This document shows positions 9,801 to 16,089 of a stretch of 20,275 nucleotides of DNA, piece after piece. The DNA comes from GCA-002722245 sp038154685 (lineage in GTDB: Bacteria; Bacteroidota; Bacteroidia; Flavobacteriales_C; GCA-002722245). The position numbers and the translations under genes are program-made. Below the pieces are notes generated by a model, which saw only the letters and a program-made list of their open reading frames with translations, ran no database searches and had not been told where the DNA came from. The stretch's first letter is position 1. Every line of letters begins with the position of its first letter. The stretch spans positions 1 to 20,275 of the forward strand of contig JAYPYW010000056.1 of assembly GCA_038154685.1 (NCBI GenBank), given 5' to 3'.

Positions 9801-12800
9801 CTGTTCGGTTAAAGAGACGGTGTCTTTAAGAAACCCTTCGCCAATAGCTTTCAAAATCAATAGTACAGACGTTGCTTGTTTCGAAGCATGCAATGGTAGC
9901 GCGGATTTAGAAATGTTAAGCGGAGAAGGGACTATGTCTTATTCATGGTCTAATGGAGGAATGACTTCTACAATTAGTAGTTTATGTGAAGGAGATTATA
10001 AAGTTTTAGTAACCAACAGTAATGGTTGTTCTAAGCAAGATTCAATTACAATTGGAGAACCAGATTCATTGTCGATTGAGTTAGTTAATCAGGAAAATGT
10101 AAAATGTTTTGGAGATTCAAATGGTTCACTTGAAATAGTAATCAATGGAGGGAGTGGTATTTATTCAATTCTTTGGTCAAATGGGGTTACAACAACTTCA
10201 AACAATGGATTGATAGCTGGAAATTATGCAGTTGAAGTTACCGATTCTAAAGGATGTACAACATCAAGAACTTATGTTATTGCTCAACCTTTATTACTAG
10301 AGGGTGTTTTATCAACAACCGATGTTTCTTGTTATGATGCATGTAACGGATCGGCTTCATTTAACATTACAGGAGGAGTCCTGCCTTATGCTTACGAATG
10401 GAGAGGAAGCCTAAGTGATTCATCTATCGCAATTAATTTATGTAATGATAGTTTTTCTGTTAAAGTTCAGGATGCTAATGGTTGTGAGGTGTCAGATAGC
10501 TTTATTATAACTCAGCCTAAAGCGCTTGTTTTAGCTGCGGAATTAGGCGATGCTAATTGTGGGAAAAACAATGGTGAAATTTGTGTTTCTACTACAGGGG
10601 GTACTGGAGATTTTGTTTACAAATGGTCAAACGGTGCAAGAACAACTTGTAACAAAAACATTTTGGCTGGTTGTTATGATGTAAGAATTGAAGATGAAAA
10701 TAGTTGTGGATTAGATACATCTTTTTGCATTAATGATATTTCAGGACCTGAAATTTCAATTGTAGATTCTGTTGATATTTTATGTTTTGGTGGAGATAAT
10801 GGAGCAGTTGAATTTTCTGTTACTGATGGTGATGGAGAACTTTCAACAAAGTTTTTTAATACAACTAACGAATTTGCTATTGTAGATGGGAAAGTAGTTG
10901 GATTACAAGCTGGTTGCTACTCAATAGAGGTATCTGACGCTGCTGGATGTAAAGCTTCTGAGTCGGTTTGCTTAAACGAACCAGATCTTTTAAATATAAA
11001 TACTTCGGTGATTGGTAATGTGTCTTGTTTCGGATTAGGAGACGGGGCAGCGGAAGCTCATGCTTTCGGTGGAGTAGCACCCTACGTTTATGAGTGGTCA
11101 AACGGATCAGTTTCTGATTCAGTAGATAACCTGTTTGTTGGAAAAGCTACTGTTATTGTTTCTGATTCAAATAATTGTAAGGAAGAAGGAGAGGTGGTGA
11201 TTACTCAACCAGATTCTTTGATGGCGTCAATTTCAGATTATAAAGACCTTTCGTGTTGGGAATCGTGCGATGGAGAAGCTACTGTTTCTGCGTTAGGTGG
11301 AACTAAGCCATATGTTTATAATTGGTCTAACGAAGATTCTTCATTAAAAACTAGTGGATTGTGTAAAGGTGTTTATTCGGTTACAATTACCGATAATAAC
11401 GGGTGTGTCGACTCTGCAATTCAATCAATTGCACAACCTGACTCATTAACTATATCATATGTTGCTCAAGAGGCGATTTGTGGAGCTTGTAACGGTACGG
11501 CAACAATAACCGCTGAAGGTGGTTCTGGAGTTTATTCTTACAATTGGTTTGGAATTGGTTCAGCGCCTGAAAAGGAATTTAATCAAAACCTTTGTTCTGA
11601 TACTTTCAATGTTGCTGTTGCTGATGAAAATGGTTGTTCAAAAAATGTTGATGTTGTTGTAAAAGCTGCAATCAGACCAGCAATTGACTCCTTAATTCCA
11701 GAGAATGCAAAATGTTTTGATTCTTTCGATGGAAATATTGAGGCATTTGTTTCAGGAGTAGGTCCATTCTCATTTGATTGGACAGGATCAGAATCCCCAA
11801 GCGATTCAAGTAAATTAGAAGGAATCGGAGTTGGATCTTATTGTTTAGTTGTAACGGATAGTAATGGATGTAAAGTAGCGGAATGTATTGAATTGAGCAC
11901 TCCAACACCTGTTGAAACTGATTTCACGGCAGAAACAAGTATGTGTTATGGGAATTCAAATCAAGTTTGGTTAAATGCTGAAGGCGGAGTTCCAGGTTAT
12001 ACTTTTAATTGGGTAGATTCGGTTTTTGCTGGAGCAGGGCCACATGATTTGAATGCTTATGAGGAAAAAGAATACTGTTTCACTGCAACGGATTCAAATG
12101 GCTGTATTACTGAACCAATGTGTTTTAGTACATCTATTTCAAACCCCTTATTTATAAATGCCGATAAGGATATTATGATTTGTGAGGATCAAACAGCTTT
12201 ACTCAGAGCATATGCTGGTGGGGGAAGCGGAAGTCCTTATAGCGTAAATGTTTATGCTAATTCACCTTACACGGGAGAGCTAATGACTTCAACCTTGAAT
12301 ACTAATATTGTTGAATTGACAGGTAATCCGGATACAACTACCACTTACTATTTTGTATTGAGTGATGGTTGTTCTGAAGAAGTTTATGATTCGTTAAATG
12401 TAATGGTGAATTTTATTCCAGATGTTGAATTAACACCAAACGATTCTTCAGGATGTGTTCCATTTACAATGCCATTTAAAATTGAAACAAATATTGAGGG
12501 AGCAACTTTCGAGTTTGATTTCGATGGTGATGGTGTGATTGATTATGTTGGGTTAGAGAATGAAATTGAACATACATTTACAGAAGCAGGGATATTCAAA
12601 GCTAAAGCATATGTGATAAGTCCAGACAGTTGTAAAACAAGAACTGAGGCTGAGACTTTCATAATCGTTTATGAAGTTCCTACAATTGATTTTACCGTAA
12701 AAGATTTAGAAAACCTTTCTTTAGGAAATAATCAGGCGAAGTTTATAGCTAATTATGAGCATGGAAATTATTTCAAATGGAACTTTGGAGATGGAGATTC

Positions 12801-13254
12801 AATTCAAGGTTTCGAGGATGATTACATCTACGAAAGTGAATACACAACTCATAAGTACGAAATGCCTTACCATATGTATCAGGACACAGGATGGTTTAAT
12901 GTTAGTGTAGAGTTAACAGCGCGAAGTGGTTGTTCAGCGAGTTATAGTTTACCTGTTTATGTTCAGCCTTTTTGGCAATTCATAGCACCAAATGCATTTA
13001 CGCCTAATGGAGACGGAATTAACGAAACATTTATTCCAGTAGGAATTGGATGGCAATATGATAATTACAGTTTCTCTGTTTGGAACAGATGGGGTGAAAT
13101 GATTTTCCAATCATCAAACGAAGGTGAACCATGGGATGGTACCTATAACGACAACCAAGTTCAGTCAGATACTTACGTTTGGCAAATCGAATTCCGTGAT
13201 ATCGTAGACAATAAAAAACACGTTTACACTGGGCAAATAAACTTAATAAGGTGA
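3868..13254 (+). CDS. Giant SprB-repeat adhesin with gliding-motility-associated C-terminal (CHU_C) domain
   Basis: About 3128 residues from the ATG at 3868, which begins a clean signal peptide (MWGTIKSKILLVLLLITV, then SSFSQ). An in-frame ATG at 3808 would add 20 hydrophilic residues that overlap the hairpin leader, and I reject it. After a Cys-containing unique region (about 26-240) and two Ig/PKD-like segments (about 240-406), residues 407-2759 form about 31 SprB-like repeats of about 75 residues. Each typically has a Cys near its start, GG(T)xPYxYxW in the middle, GxYxVxVTDxNGC near the end and a closing EP or QP. PKD-like domains follow (FDFDGDGVIDY at 2881; WNFGDGDS at 2971). The last 92 residues are the type B T9SS domain (APNAFTPNGDGINETF ... 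WNRWGE ... GTYNDNQVQSDTYVW). In Flavobacterium, SprB is a mobile cell-surface adhesin moved by the gliding motor; a similar adhesive role here is inference. The gene faces a deacetylase gene convergently. Confidence 0.93.
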   Translation: MWGTIKSKILLVLLLITVSKSSFSQSGNCDVTTPFFEADLSSDPNMYWESSAAIRVDKCCGSGGSARCIEFEVTLHPNTVAIQFDVASGAMPSGALFFQIDCGPQQPVGTPVCVSGVGPHTITFCKPGKNLNTYSVQGFEAPNPIPDVAVADGCQVGLKVNGLVQSSITWRDITGGGVYDTYLDCTSGCDTVTATPTTGYPSYVDYEVSGDVAAGPCSPLTYFTDTVRVNFYPPIDATVTPDPATFCSTSAGVELTANGVGGVPPLTYRWTDAPAGGGTLLGTNQIYTATSAGTFYVEIRDAMYPNCPAQFGDVDVSVVLPDDVVAGADQTICESTITASISGTIVSGASAYWSGNGTFGDINSLNTTYEPTSAERDAGSATVMLISSGNVTCPPDTDYLSITIIPDVELTLNGDDLVCFRETGAVNSLVSGGSGSYNYAWSSGETTANITGKVPGSYDLTVTETSVAGCNASASFTINENPEIIASGISNDVNSCEPTTNIISSVSGGDGSFTYAWSNGETTADVTVGAGSYILNVTDGNSCPASFSTTVNLAVVDLNVTISPVAMVCFGETTSVTATAKGGVGTYIYSWTSGESSNSINKGVGTYKVIVTDDWTCVDSAEITVTEGPELTSSISANNVLCNGGTGDATISTAGGTGTITYLWDNGQTTVTATSLLAGDYSVTATDANGCTTNQSITITEPAALTSSVSGNNVMCNGGTGDATISTVGGTGTITYLWDNGQTSATAISLLAGDYSVTATDANGCTTDQSITITEPTVLTSSVSGNNALCNGGTGDATISTSGGTGTITYLWDNGQTTATATSLLSGTYSVTAVDANGCTTDQTITITEPATLTSSISGNNVLCNGGTGDATITTSGGTGIITYLWDNGQTTATATSLLAGDYSVTATDANGCTTDQSITITEPTALSLIINGNNPVCYQGLGSASVGVSGGTPGYAYSWNNGIASSINNNLEAGNYSVTVTDANGCEASESVDLIEPDSIEINISVNDVLCNGGEGSAEVTLPAGSGYSYNWSDGQTSRIATNLPAGDYSVTVSNAAGCSNISAISVTEPTEYTSSLASNNALCYAGAGDATITTSGGTGVSTYLWDNGQTTATATGLLAGDYSVVATDANGCETSQSVTITQPNDLSLTFNLSNPICNGTTGTAEVAVTGGTGSYSYSWSNGTIESLATGLFAGSYEITITDDNGCSKDSLITLVEPDVLDLSTAVNDVTCYSGNDGAVKVTATGGTLPYTYLWSNGAVLDSITDLTIGSYSVMVTDSKGCEKEISASISQPSQLTVNNEITNVSCNGGADGRIKLTTSGGTGVHNVTWADGATGFDRDGLTEGTYDALVSDENSCEVSKTYNVSEPSVLNGFINSNPVSCYGGADGSLVANISGGTSPYTYLWSNGATTSTASGLTAGDYSLTIKDAYNCELVLNSGVVEPSPLVGTITPQDVSCFGGDNGALAISLSGGTPPYEYNWSDGSTGDAISTLKIGIYSANCNDSKGCKINLSEEITSPEPLSVGTITDPTYCGLPLGMAIADVISGGVPPYQYEWEVASAKVLSDTAKNLYEGAYEVSVIDGNGCETKQLADVKDVSVGGFTTVAVRNVSCYGGKDGIAEVAYAGSAVPPFNYKWEDVETGVVHYIDVPIAIGLTASRYVAKMTDKNGCEFVSDTIEITQPEPLSINEEVKDLLCYGVCEGKIDLNVSGGISPYNFNWAQPGLPNSEKIENLCFGRYSVEVVDANGCDIVDFFDINTPDKLEVTTSSITEHCNLSDGTVTASVIGGTIPYNYSWNTGAITDLVKNQSAGDYTVQVTDANGCKIDGNIKLETTVPPTIEVVLLEDALCNGDCNGKAQVDLNGAIGSVSFEWSNSSIDNPVQSNLCAGDYSVIAIDEKGCKDSVEITITEPEVLTLDFISTDPLCNNSVDGLVASNVDGGTLPYTFSWKDNVNTEITSNDSLLKVGSGDYSLTVTDSNSCSVKETVSLRNPSPIAFKINSTDVACFEACNGSADLEMLSGEGTMSYSWSNGGMTSTISSLCEGDYKVLVTNSNGCSKQDSITIGEPDSLSIELVNQENVKCFGDSNGSLEIVINGGSGIYSILWSNGVTTTSNNGLIAGNYAVEVTDSKGCTTSRTYVIAQPLLLEGVLSTTDVSCYDACNGSASFNITGGVLPYAYEWRGSLSDSSIAINLCNDSFSVKVQDANGCEVSDSFIITQPKALVLAAELGDANCGKNNGEICVSTTGGTGDFVYKWSNGARTTCNKNILAGCYDVRIEDENSCGLDTSFCINDISGPEISIVDSVDILCFGGDNGAVEFSVTDGDGELSTKFFNTTNEFAIVDGKVVGLQAGCYSIEVSDAAGCKASESVCLNEPDLLNINTSVIGNVSCFGLGDGAAEAHAFGGVAPYVYEWSNGSVSDSVDNLFVGKATVIVSDSNNCKEEGEVVITQPDSLMASISDYKDLSCWESCDGEATVSALGGTKPYVYNWSNEDSSLKTSGLCKGVYSVTITDNNGCVDSAIQSIAQPDSLTISYVAQEAICGACNGTATITAEGGSGVYSYNWFGIGSAPEKEFNQNLCSDTFNVAVADENGCSKNVDVVVKAAIRPAIDSLIPENAKCFDSFDGNIEAFVSGVGPFSFDWTGSESPSDSSKLEGIGVGSYCLVVTDSNGCKVAECIELSTPTPVETDFTAETSMCYGNSNQVWLNAEGGVPGYTFNWVDSVFAGAGPHDLNAYEEKEYCFTATDSNGCITEPMCFSTSISNPLFINADKDIMICEDQTALLRAYAGGGSGSPYSVNVYANSPYTGELMTSTLNTNIVELTGNPDTTTTYYFVLSDGCSEEVYDSLNVMVNFIPDVELTPNDSSGCVPFTMPFKIETNIEGATFEFDFDGDGVIDYVGLENEIEHTFTEAGIFKAKAYVISPDSCKTRTEAETFIIVYEVPTIDFTVKDLENLSLGNNQAKFIANYEHGNYFKWNFGDGDSIQGFEDDYIYESEYTTHKYEMPYHMYQDTGWFNVSVELTARSGCSASYSLPVYVQPFWQFIAPNAFTPNGDGINETFIPVGIGWQYDNYSFSVWNRWGEMIFQSSNEGEPWDGTYNDNQVQSDTYVWQIEFRDIVDNKKHVYTGQINLIR
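5758..6645 (+). repeat. Four tandem 222-bp SprB repeats (74 residues each)
   Basis: Unit starts fall at 5758, 5980, 6202 and 6424, exactly 222 bases apart, ending at 6645. The units share LTSS(I/V)SxNN, CNGGTGDATI, TYLWDNGQT, DANGCTT and ITEP with few substitutions. They are far closer to each other than to the other SprB units in the gene. Differences are mostly at synonymous or conservative positions, which fits recent duplication or ongoing gene conversion. Copy number could vary between strains. Confidence 0.9.
7087..7308 (+). repeat. Displaced fifth copy of the 222-bp unit
   Basis: This unit is again exactly 222 bases and carries GDATITTSGGTG, TYLWDNGQTTATAT, LLAGDYSV and ATDANGC, as in the 5758-6645 array. 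Two diverged repeats (6646-7086) separate it from the array. It is presumably a product of the same duplication or of exchange with the array. Confidence 0.75.
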
Positions 13255-13273
13255 TCTTGAAGGGGCAGTTACG

Positions 13274-13309
13274 TTTTTAAGCTCATTTTAAAAATTTAAA
13301 ACATAAGCT
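13274..13309. terminator. Possible weak bidirectional terminator between convergent genes
   Basis: The 53-base gap between the adhesin stop and the deacetylase stop is very AT-rich. AGCTcATTTTAAA on one side is imperfectly complementary to TTTAAAACATaAGCT on the other, ending at the deacetylase stop codon. A simpler pairing is TTTTTAA (13274-13280) with TTAAAAA (13288-13294). There is no GC-rich stem, so termination strength is doubtful. Confidence 0.3.
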
Positions 13310-14741
13310 ATTTCTTCACAAATTTTTGAGGTGTTTTATTATTGTTGATTAGAGCAAAATAAACACCTGAAGATAAATTGGTGACATTAAGTTGGTTTTT
13401 ATTTCCCGTTAAAACGGTTTTTCCATTTACATCAAACACTTTTATGTCCCAAACTCTTCCCCCTAAAACATTAATTTGAGTAGTTGCTGGACTTGGGTAG
13501 AATTCAAATTTTGTTTCTTCTAGAATTACTGTGCTTTCCGTATTTCTTTCTGAGATTTCCACACTTCCTTCGTGAGGATAAACGTTAATTAATAAATTAT
13601 CTCCTTCTAATGAATAATCATCTATTTCAACTTCGTTCTGAACGATTTTTAAATTATTAAAATCTATTTCATCTCTATAGTCTGAAATATCCAGAATTGT
13701 TGTTACTGAAGTTTTTACTTGTAAGTGATCTAAGTATTCGCTTAAAGTTTTAGTGTAAGTTAAATCATCACTATTAAAACCTAACAAGATAGATTGATTA
13801 GAAGAGTTGTAAATTGCGGCAGGGGTGACTTTTAGTTTTTGATATTGATAAGTTAGTACCTCTGAAATTGTTGCCATCCAAATTTCTCCTGTTTCAACTC
13901 TCTGCTGTACGTAATCTAAATGTTCTCTATACGGTTGCTCTTCCACAGACCCCCAACCAGTTGTTCCTACATTGTGAAGTTCCCTGTTTACCCATTGATT
14001 ATTAGCTATTGCATCATCAATTGAGGCGTTAAGGAAATCTCTTTTCATTTCCAATGGGAACATTTGTTCTGCAGCTCCAAATACCTGAACAGCCGTTCTG
14101 AAGAACCCATTAGAATTAGGGAAGAAGTCGGGTTCGTCATTTAAATTGTAACCATATCTATGGTAAGGCTCATGCTGACCGAAATTAGCCCAACCAGTTC
14201 TGGACCCAATAAAACCCAATGCTTCCAGTTCTGCATTAGCAGCATCTGTGAAAACATCATATGGGTAAATGTAATATCGCGGATAATAACCTGTATTTTC
14301 TTCGATTGAGTTTGTACTTGTTTCAAGATTTTTCACCCATCCAAGGCTGCCAGGTAATTCACCCCAGCCAGTAAAGCCACAAGGGCTCCAACCTGAATTT
14401 AAAGCGCAACTATGATCATGGGAGTGGTTAATGATTTCATGCCCATGCTCTTTAATCATAACTTCTTTAGCGTATTCGTACGGAGATGAATGGCCGTTAA
14501 TTGATCTGGAGACGCTGCATCTTGAAGTAATAGCTCCAAAAGTAAATTTTAATCCACGATTCGAAGCGATAGTATCTGCATATTTCCAGATTCCATCAAC
14601 TCCAGTATCTCCGTAATCATCATGGATAATTGAGTACGCTCCTGAAGCGTTGTTTTTCCATGTAGCGATAGAAGAGGGAACAATTTGTGCACTTCCAAAT
14701 AATGTGAAAAGGCAGAGGGAAGCTAATAATTTAGTCTTCAT
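13308..14741 (-). CDS. Secreted polysaccharide-deacetylase-like (NodB fold) enzyme with T9SS type A sorting domain
   Basis: 477 residues. The signal peptide is MKTKLLASLCLFTLFGSAQ. The NodB-type catalytic domain spans about 25-300. Motif 1 is IIHDDYG (D41/D42, the expected base and metal aspartates). Motif 2 is HSHDH at 106-110, an H-S-x-x-H metal-binding signature. Motif 3 is a variant, RYYIYPYDVF at 155-164, in place of the usual RxPYG. A late His in ELHNVG (H256) fits motif 5. Such enzymes remove N- or O-acetyl groups from polysaccharides; the substrate cannot be read from sequence. C112 and C121 may form a disulfide. Residues 414-477 (FYPSPATTQINV ... VFDVNGKTV ... LSSGVYFALI ... KFVKK) are a type A T9SS tail, so it should act at or outside the cell surface. 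It is convergent with the adhesin and monocistronic as far as I can see. Confidence 0.85.
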   Translation of the reverse strand: MKTKLLASLCLFTLFGSAQIVPSSIATWKNNASGAYSIIHDDYGDTGVDGIWKYADTIASNRGLKFTFGAITSRCSVSRSINGHSSPYEYAKEVMIKEHGHEIINHSHDHSCALNSGWSPCGFTGWGELPGSLGWVKNLETSTNSIEENTGYYPRYYIYPYDVFTDAANAELEALGFIGSRTGWANFGQHEPYHRYGYNLNDEPDFFPNSNGFFRTAVQVFGAAEQMFPLEMKRDFLNASIDDAIANNQWVNRELHNVGTTGWGSVEEQPYREHLDYVQQRVETGEIWMATISEVLTYQYQKLKVTPAAIYNSSNQSILLGFNSDDLTYTKTLSEYLDHLQVKTSVTTILDISDYRDEIDFNNLKIVQNEVEIDDYSLEGDNLLINVYPHEGSVEISERNTESTVILEETKFEFYPSPATTQINVLGGRVWDIKVFDVNGKTVLTGNKNQLNVTNLSSGVYFALINNNKTPQKFVKK

Positions 14742-14887
14742 AGTTGTATAGGCGTTAGTTAAGGTTTTATTAAGTTAAGTAAATAACTTGAGTTACAGAC
14801 TGCTAAATACCTTTAAAGGTTGCTTTGAAAAGTGAAAATAATATTCTGATTTTGTATGAATTGTTATAGTTTGATAATTCCTTTAAT
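14742..14887. promoter_or_regulatory. Upstream region of the deacetylase with two inverted repeats
   Basis: Two small palindromes lie in the expected promoter region: AAGTTA/TAACTT (14772-14777 and 14784-14789) and the perfect 12-base palindrome ACCTTTAAAGGT (14809-14820). Either could be a regulator site. I find no exact TAnnTTTG with a properly spaced TTG on the minus strand, so the promoter is not placed. Confidence 0.3.
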
Positions 14888-14914
14888 AAAAAAGCCAGAC
14901 TCTAGGAGCCTGGC
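14888..14914 (-). terminator. Rho-independent terminator of the two-gene operon
   Basis: Read on the minus strand, GCCAGGCT-CCTAG-AGTCTGGC forms an 8-pair stem (one G-U) with a 5-base loop and is followed directly by six Ts (14893-14888). It lies about 30 bases after the stop of the distal gene of the tail-anchored pair. This is the clearest intrinsic terminator in the window. Confidence 0.85.
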
Positions 14915-14945
14915 GGGTGGTTAAAAACTAATGGGGTTAGTTTAC

Positions 14946-15395
14946 CTATTTAGGTTTCTTTTTTCCATCTCTTGCGCCGTTGGCTACACCAACTAGAAAT
15001 ATTAATCCGAAAACAACTGGTAGAACAGGTAATGCTTGGATTCCTGATCCGCCTGCTGAGTCTCCGCCGATTGTTCTAATTCCATCTAGCTCTGCTTTTG
15101 CGGCTGGTATTGCTCCTGAAAGATCGTCTGCAATACCATCAAAAATTACTGATGAGTTCGATTCAGTTAATTGTGGGATTTGAAGGTTGGAAACTCTTTT
15201 TGAAACTGATTTCCAGTCGAGATCCGGATTTTCCTTAATTGCATTTAATGCTAATTCTTTTCCTTTATTGTATTGTTCGAATAGGTTCGGTAAGTGATTG
15301 ATTAATTCTTTTTGTGTTAAAGAATTGGTGTTTTTTGAATTATTGATTTCTGCTAGTTGTAATTCGAACTGACCTAATGATATTGTATTTCTCAT
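14946..15395 (-). CDS. Unrecognised 149-residue protein with C-terminal membrane segment (distal gene of pair)
   Basis: I do not recognise a family. There is no signal peptide. Residues 1-110 are soluble, charged and mostly helical in character (QFELQLAEINNSKN, TQKELINHLPNLFEQYNKGKEL). A Gly-rich linker follows (IGGDSAGGSG), then one hydrophobic segment at about 119-140 (PVLPVVFGLIFLVGVANG) and a basic tail (RDGKKKPK). This predicts a tail-anchored inner-membrane protein with the bulk in the cytoplasm, although the orientation is inferred. The gene starts 19 bases after the stop of the upstream gene, and a strong terminator follows, so the two form an operon. The partner has the same layout and length, a loosely similar (F/L)TxxEI...P.L segment and the same GxAxG motif in the membrane helix, so ancient duplication is possible. 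Confidence 0.65.
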   Translation of the reverse strand: MRNTISLGQFELQLAEINNSKNTNSLTQKELINHLPNLFEQYNKGKELALNAIKENPDLDWKSVSKRVSNLQIPQLTESNSSVIFDGIADDLSGAIPAAKAELDGIRTIGGDSAGGSGIQALPVLPVVFGLIFLVGVANGARDGKKKPK

Positions 15396-15414
15396 GATGT
15401 TTTTGTTTTTGAAA

Positions 15415-15870
15415 TTAACTTAAAGCGTATCCAATGGCATAACCAACTGCATAAACACATACTGCCGCTACTAAAGTTCCTATGATTGCGAAAACTGTTC
15501 CGCTACTAGTTCCTCCATCGTTAGGGAAGTCTTTTTCTACTTGACGAACGATTGTTTTTACTTCTGGATAAGCAGAATAAACTTCTGATAAAACACCATC
15601 CAATTCCTTAACTGTGCATCCTTCTTTTAATTCTGGTAATACTTCGGTTTCCAAGTGTGCTCCTAAAACTGAGTTAGATCTTTTGTAGCGCTTATTCCTA
15701 GATTTAGTCGCTTTTAAAGCTTCTTCATAAACATCTAATAAATAAGGGAAGATTTTAAAAGTGATTTCTGTTGGGGTGAATCCTTCTTGATTGTTTCCCG
15801 CTTTTTGTTTGCCTCCTAAACTTTCTCTGATTAGTTGAGAAGCGATGGACTCCATACTTGCTGCTTTCAT
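15415..15870 (-). CDS. Unrecognised 151-residue protein with C-terminal membrane segment (first gene of pair)
   Basis: No family is recognised. The N-terminus (MKAASMESIASQLIRESLGG) has a Gly-Gly after an amphipathic stretch, which recalls a double-glycine leader, but the protein is far longer than a typical bacteriocin precursor. Residues 30-115 are charged and helical (FTPTEITFKIFPYLLDVYEEAL; LPELKEGCTVKELDGVLSEVY). After DGGTSSG there is a single hydrophobic C-terminal helix at about 124-149 (FAIIGTLVAAVCVYAVGYAIG) with a GYAIG (GxxxG) motif that could support helix-helix packing. The stop lies almost at the end of the helix, leaving no cytoplasmic tail. Second ATG at codon 6 is an alternative start. 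It is co-transcribed with the next gene. The pair may act together in the membrane, but nothing shows how. Confidence 0.65.
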   Translation of the reverse strand: MKAASMESIASQLIRESLGGKQKAGNNQEGFTPTEITFKIFPYLLDVYEEALKATKSRNKRYKRSNSVLGAHLETEVLPELKEGCTVKELDGVLSEVYSAYPEVKTIVRQVEKDFPNDGGTSSGTVFAIIGTLVAAVCVYAVGYAIGYALS

Positions 15871-15910
15871 AGTTGCGTAATTTAATTGAATGCTTTAAAT
15901 TACTATGTAA

Positions 15911-15959
15911 GACGAGGGAAGGAGGAGATGAGGAGGTTTGGAGGTATGGAGATGTGGGT
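15911..15959 (-). promoter_or_regulatory. Pyrimidine-rich leader with three CCTCC blocks
   Basis: On the plus strand the run is almost all G and A with GGAGG at 15921-15925, 15932-15936 and 15940-15944. The operon is transcribed from the minus strand, so its leader would carry three CCTCC blocks, the same sequence as the anti-Shine-Dalgarno core of 16S rRNA, about 50-75 bases before the start codon. It may be only low-complexity sequence. Confidence 0.35.
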
Positions 15960-16070
15960 ATTTGTTTTGGTATGACAATGAACTACCTATTCTAAAAAGG
16001 TTTAGTTGTTGATTTAGGGTTATGAGGTTTGATTTTATTTCTGAGATTTTTGGTAAAAATTGGACGGTCA

Positions 16071-16082
16071 CGCGGTACCGCG
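16071..16082. terminator. Perfect GC-rich palindrome CGCGGTACCGCG, possible terminator
   Basis: A 12-base perfect palindrome lies 8 bases past the stop codon of the lipoprotein gene, in otherwise AT-rich DNA. Read on the minus strand, a T run (AATTTTTA) follows about 10 bases later, so a loose intrinsic terminator is possible. An alternative stem pairs CGGT with ACCG across 8 bases. It could instead be a REP-type palindrome or a protein site. Confidence 0.35.
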
Positions 16083-16089
16083 CCCTACA

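Larger units (their letters stand above)
15871..16089. other. Intergenic stretch with purine-rich run and GC-rich palindrome
   Basis: This is the leader region of the tail-anchored pair and the 3' side of the lipoprotein gene. It contains the GGAGG-rich run and the CGCGGTACCGCG palindrome listed separately. No reading frame, RNA gene or clear promoter is seen. Confidence 0.5.

Noticed and set aside
15415..15870. Double-glycine-leader bacteriocin precursor
   Set aside because: The Gly-Gly is present, but 151 residues is long, the body is charged and helical, and no peptidase-containing transporter gene is nearby. Kept only as a remark.
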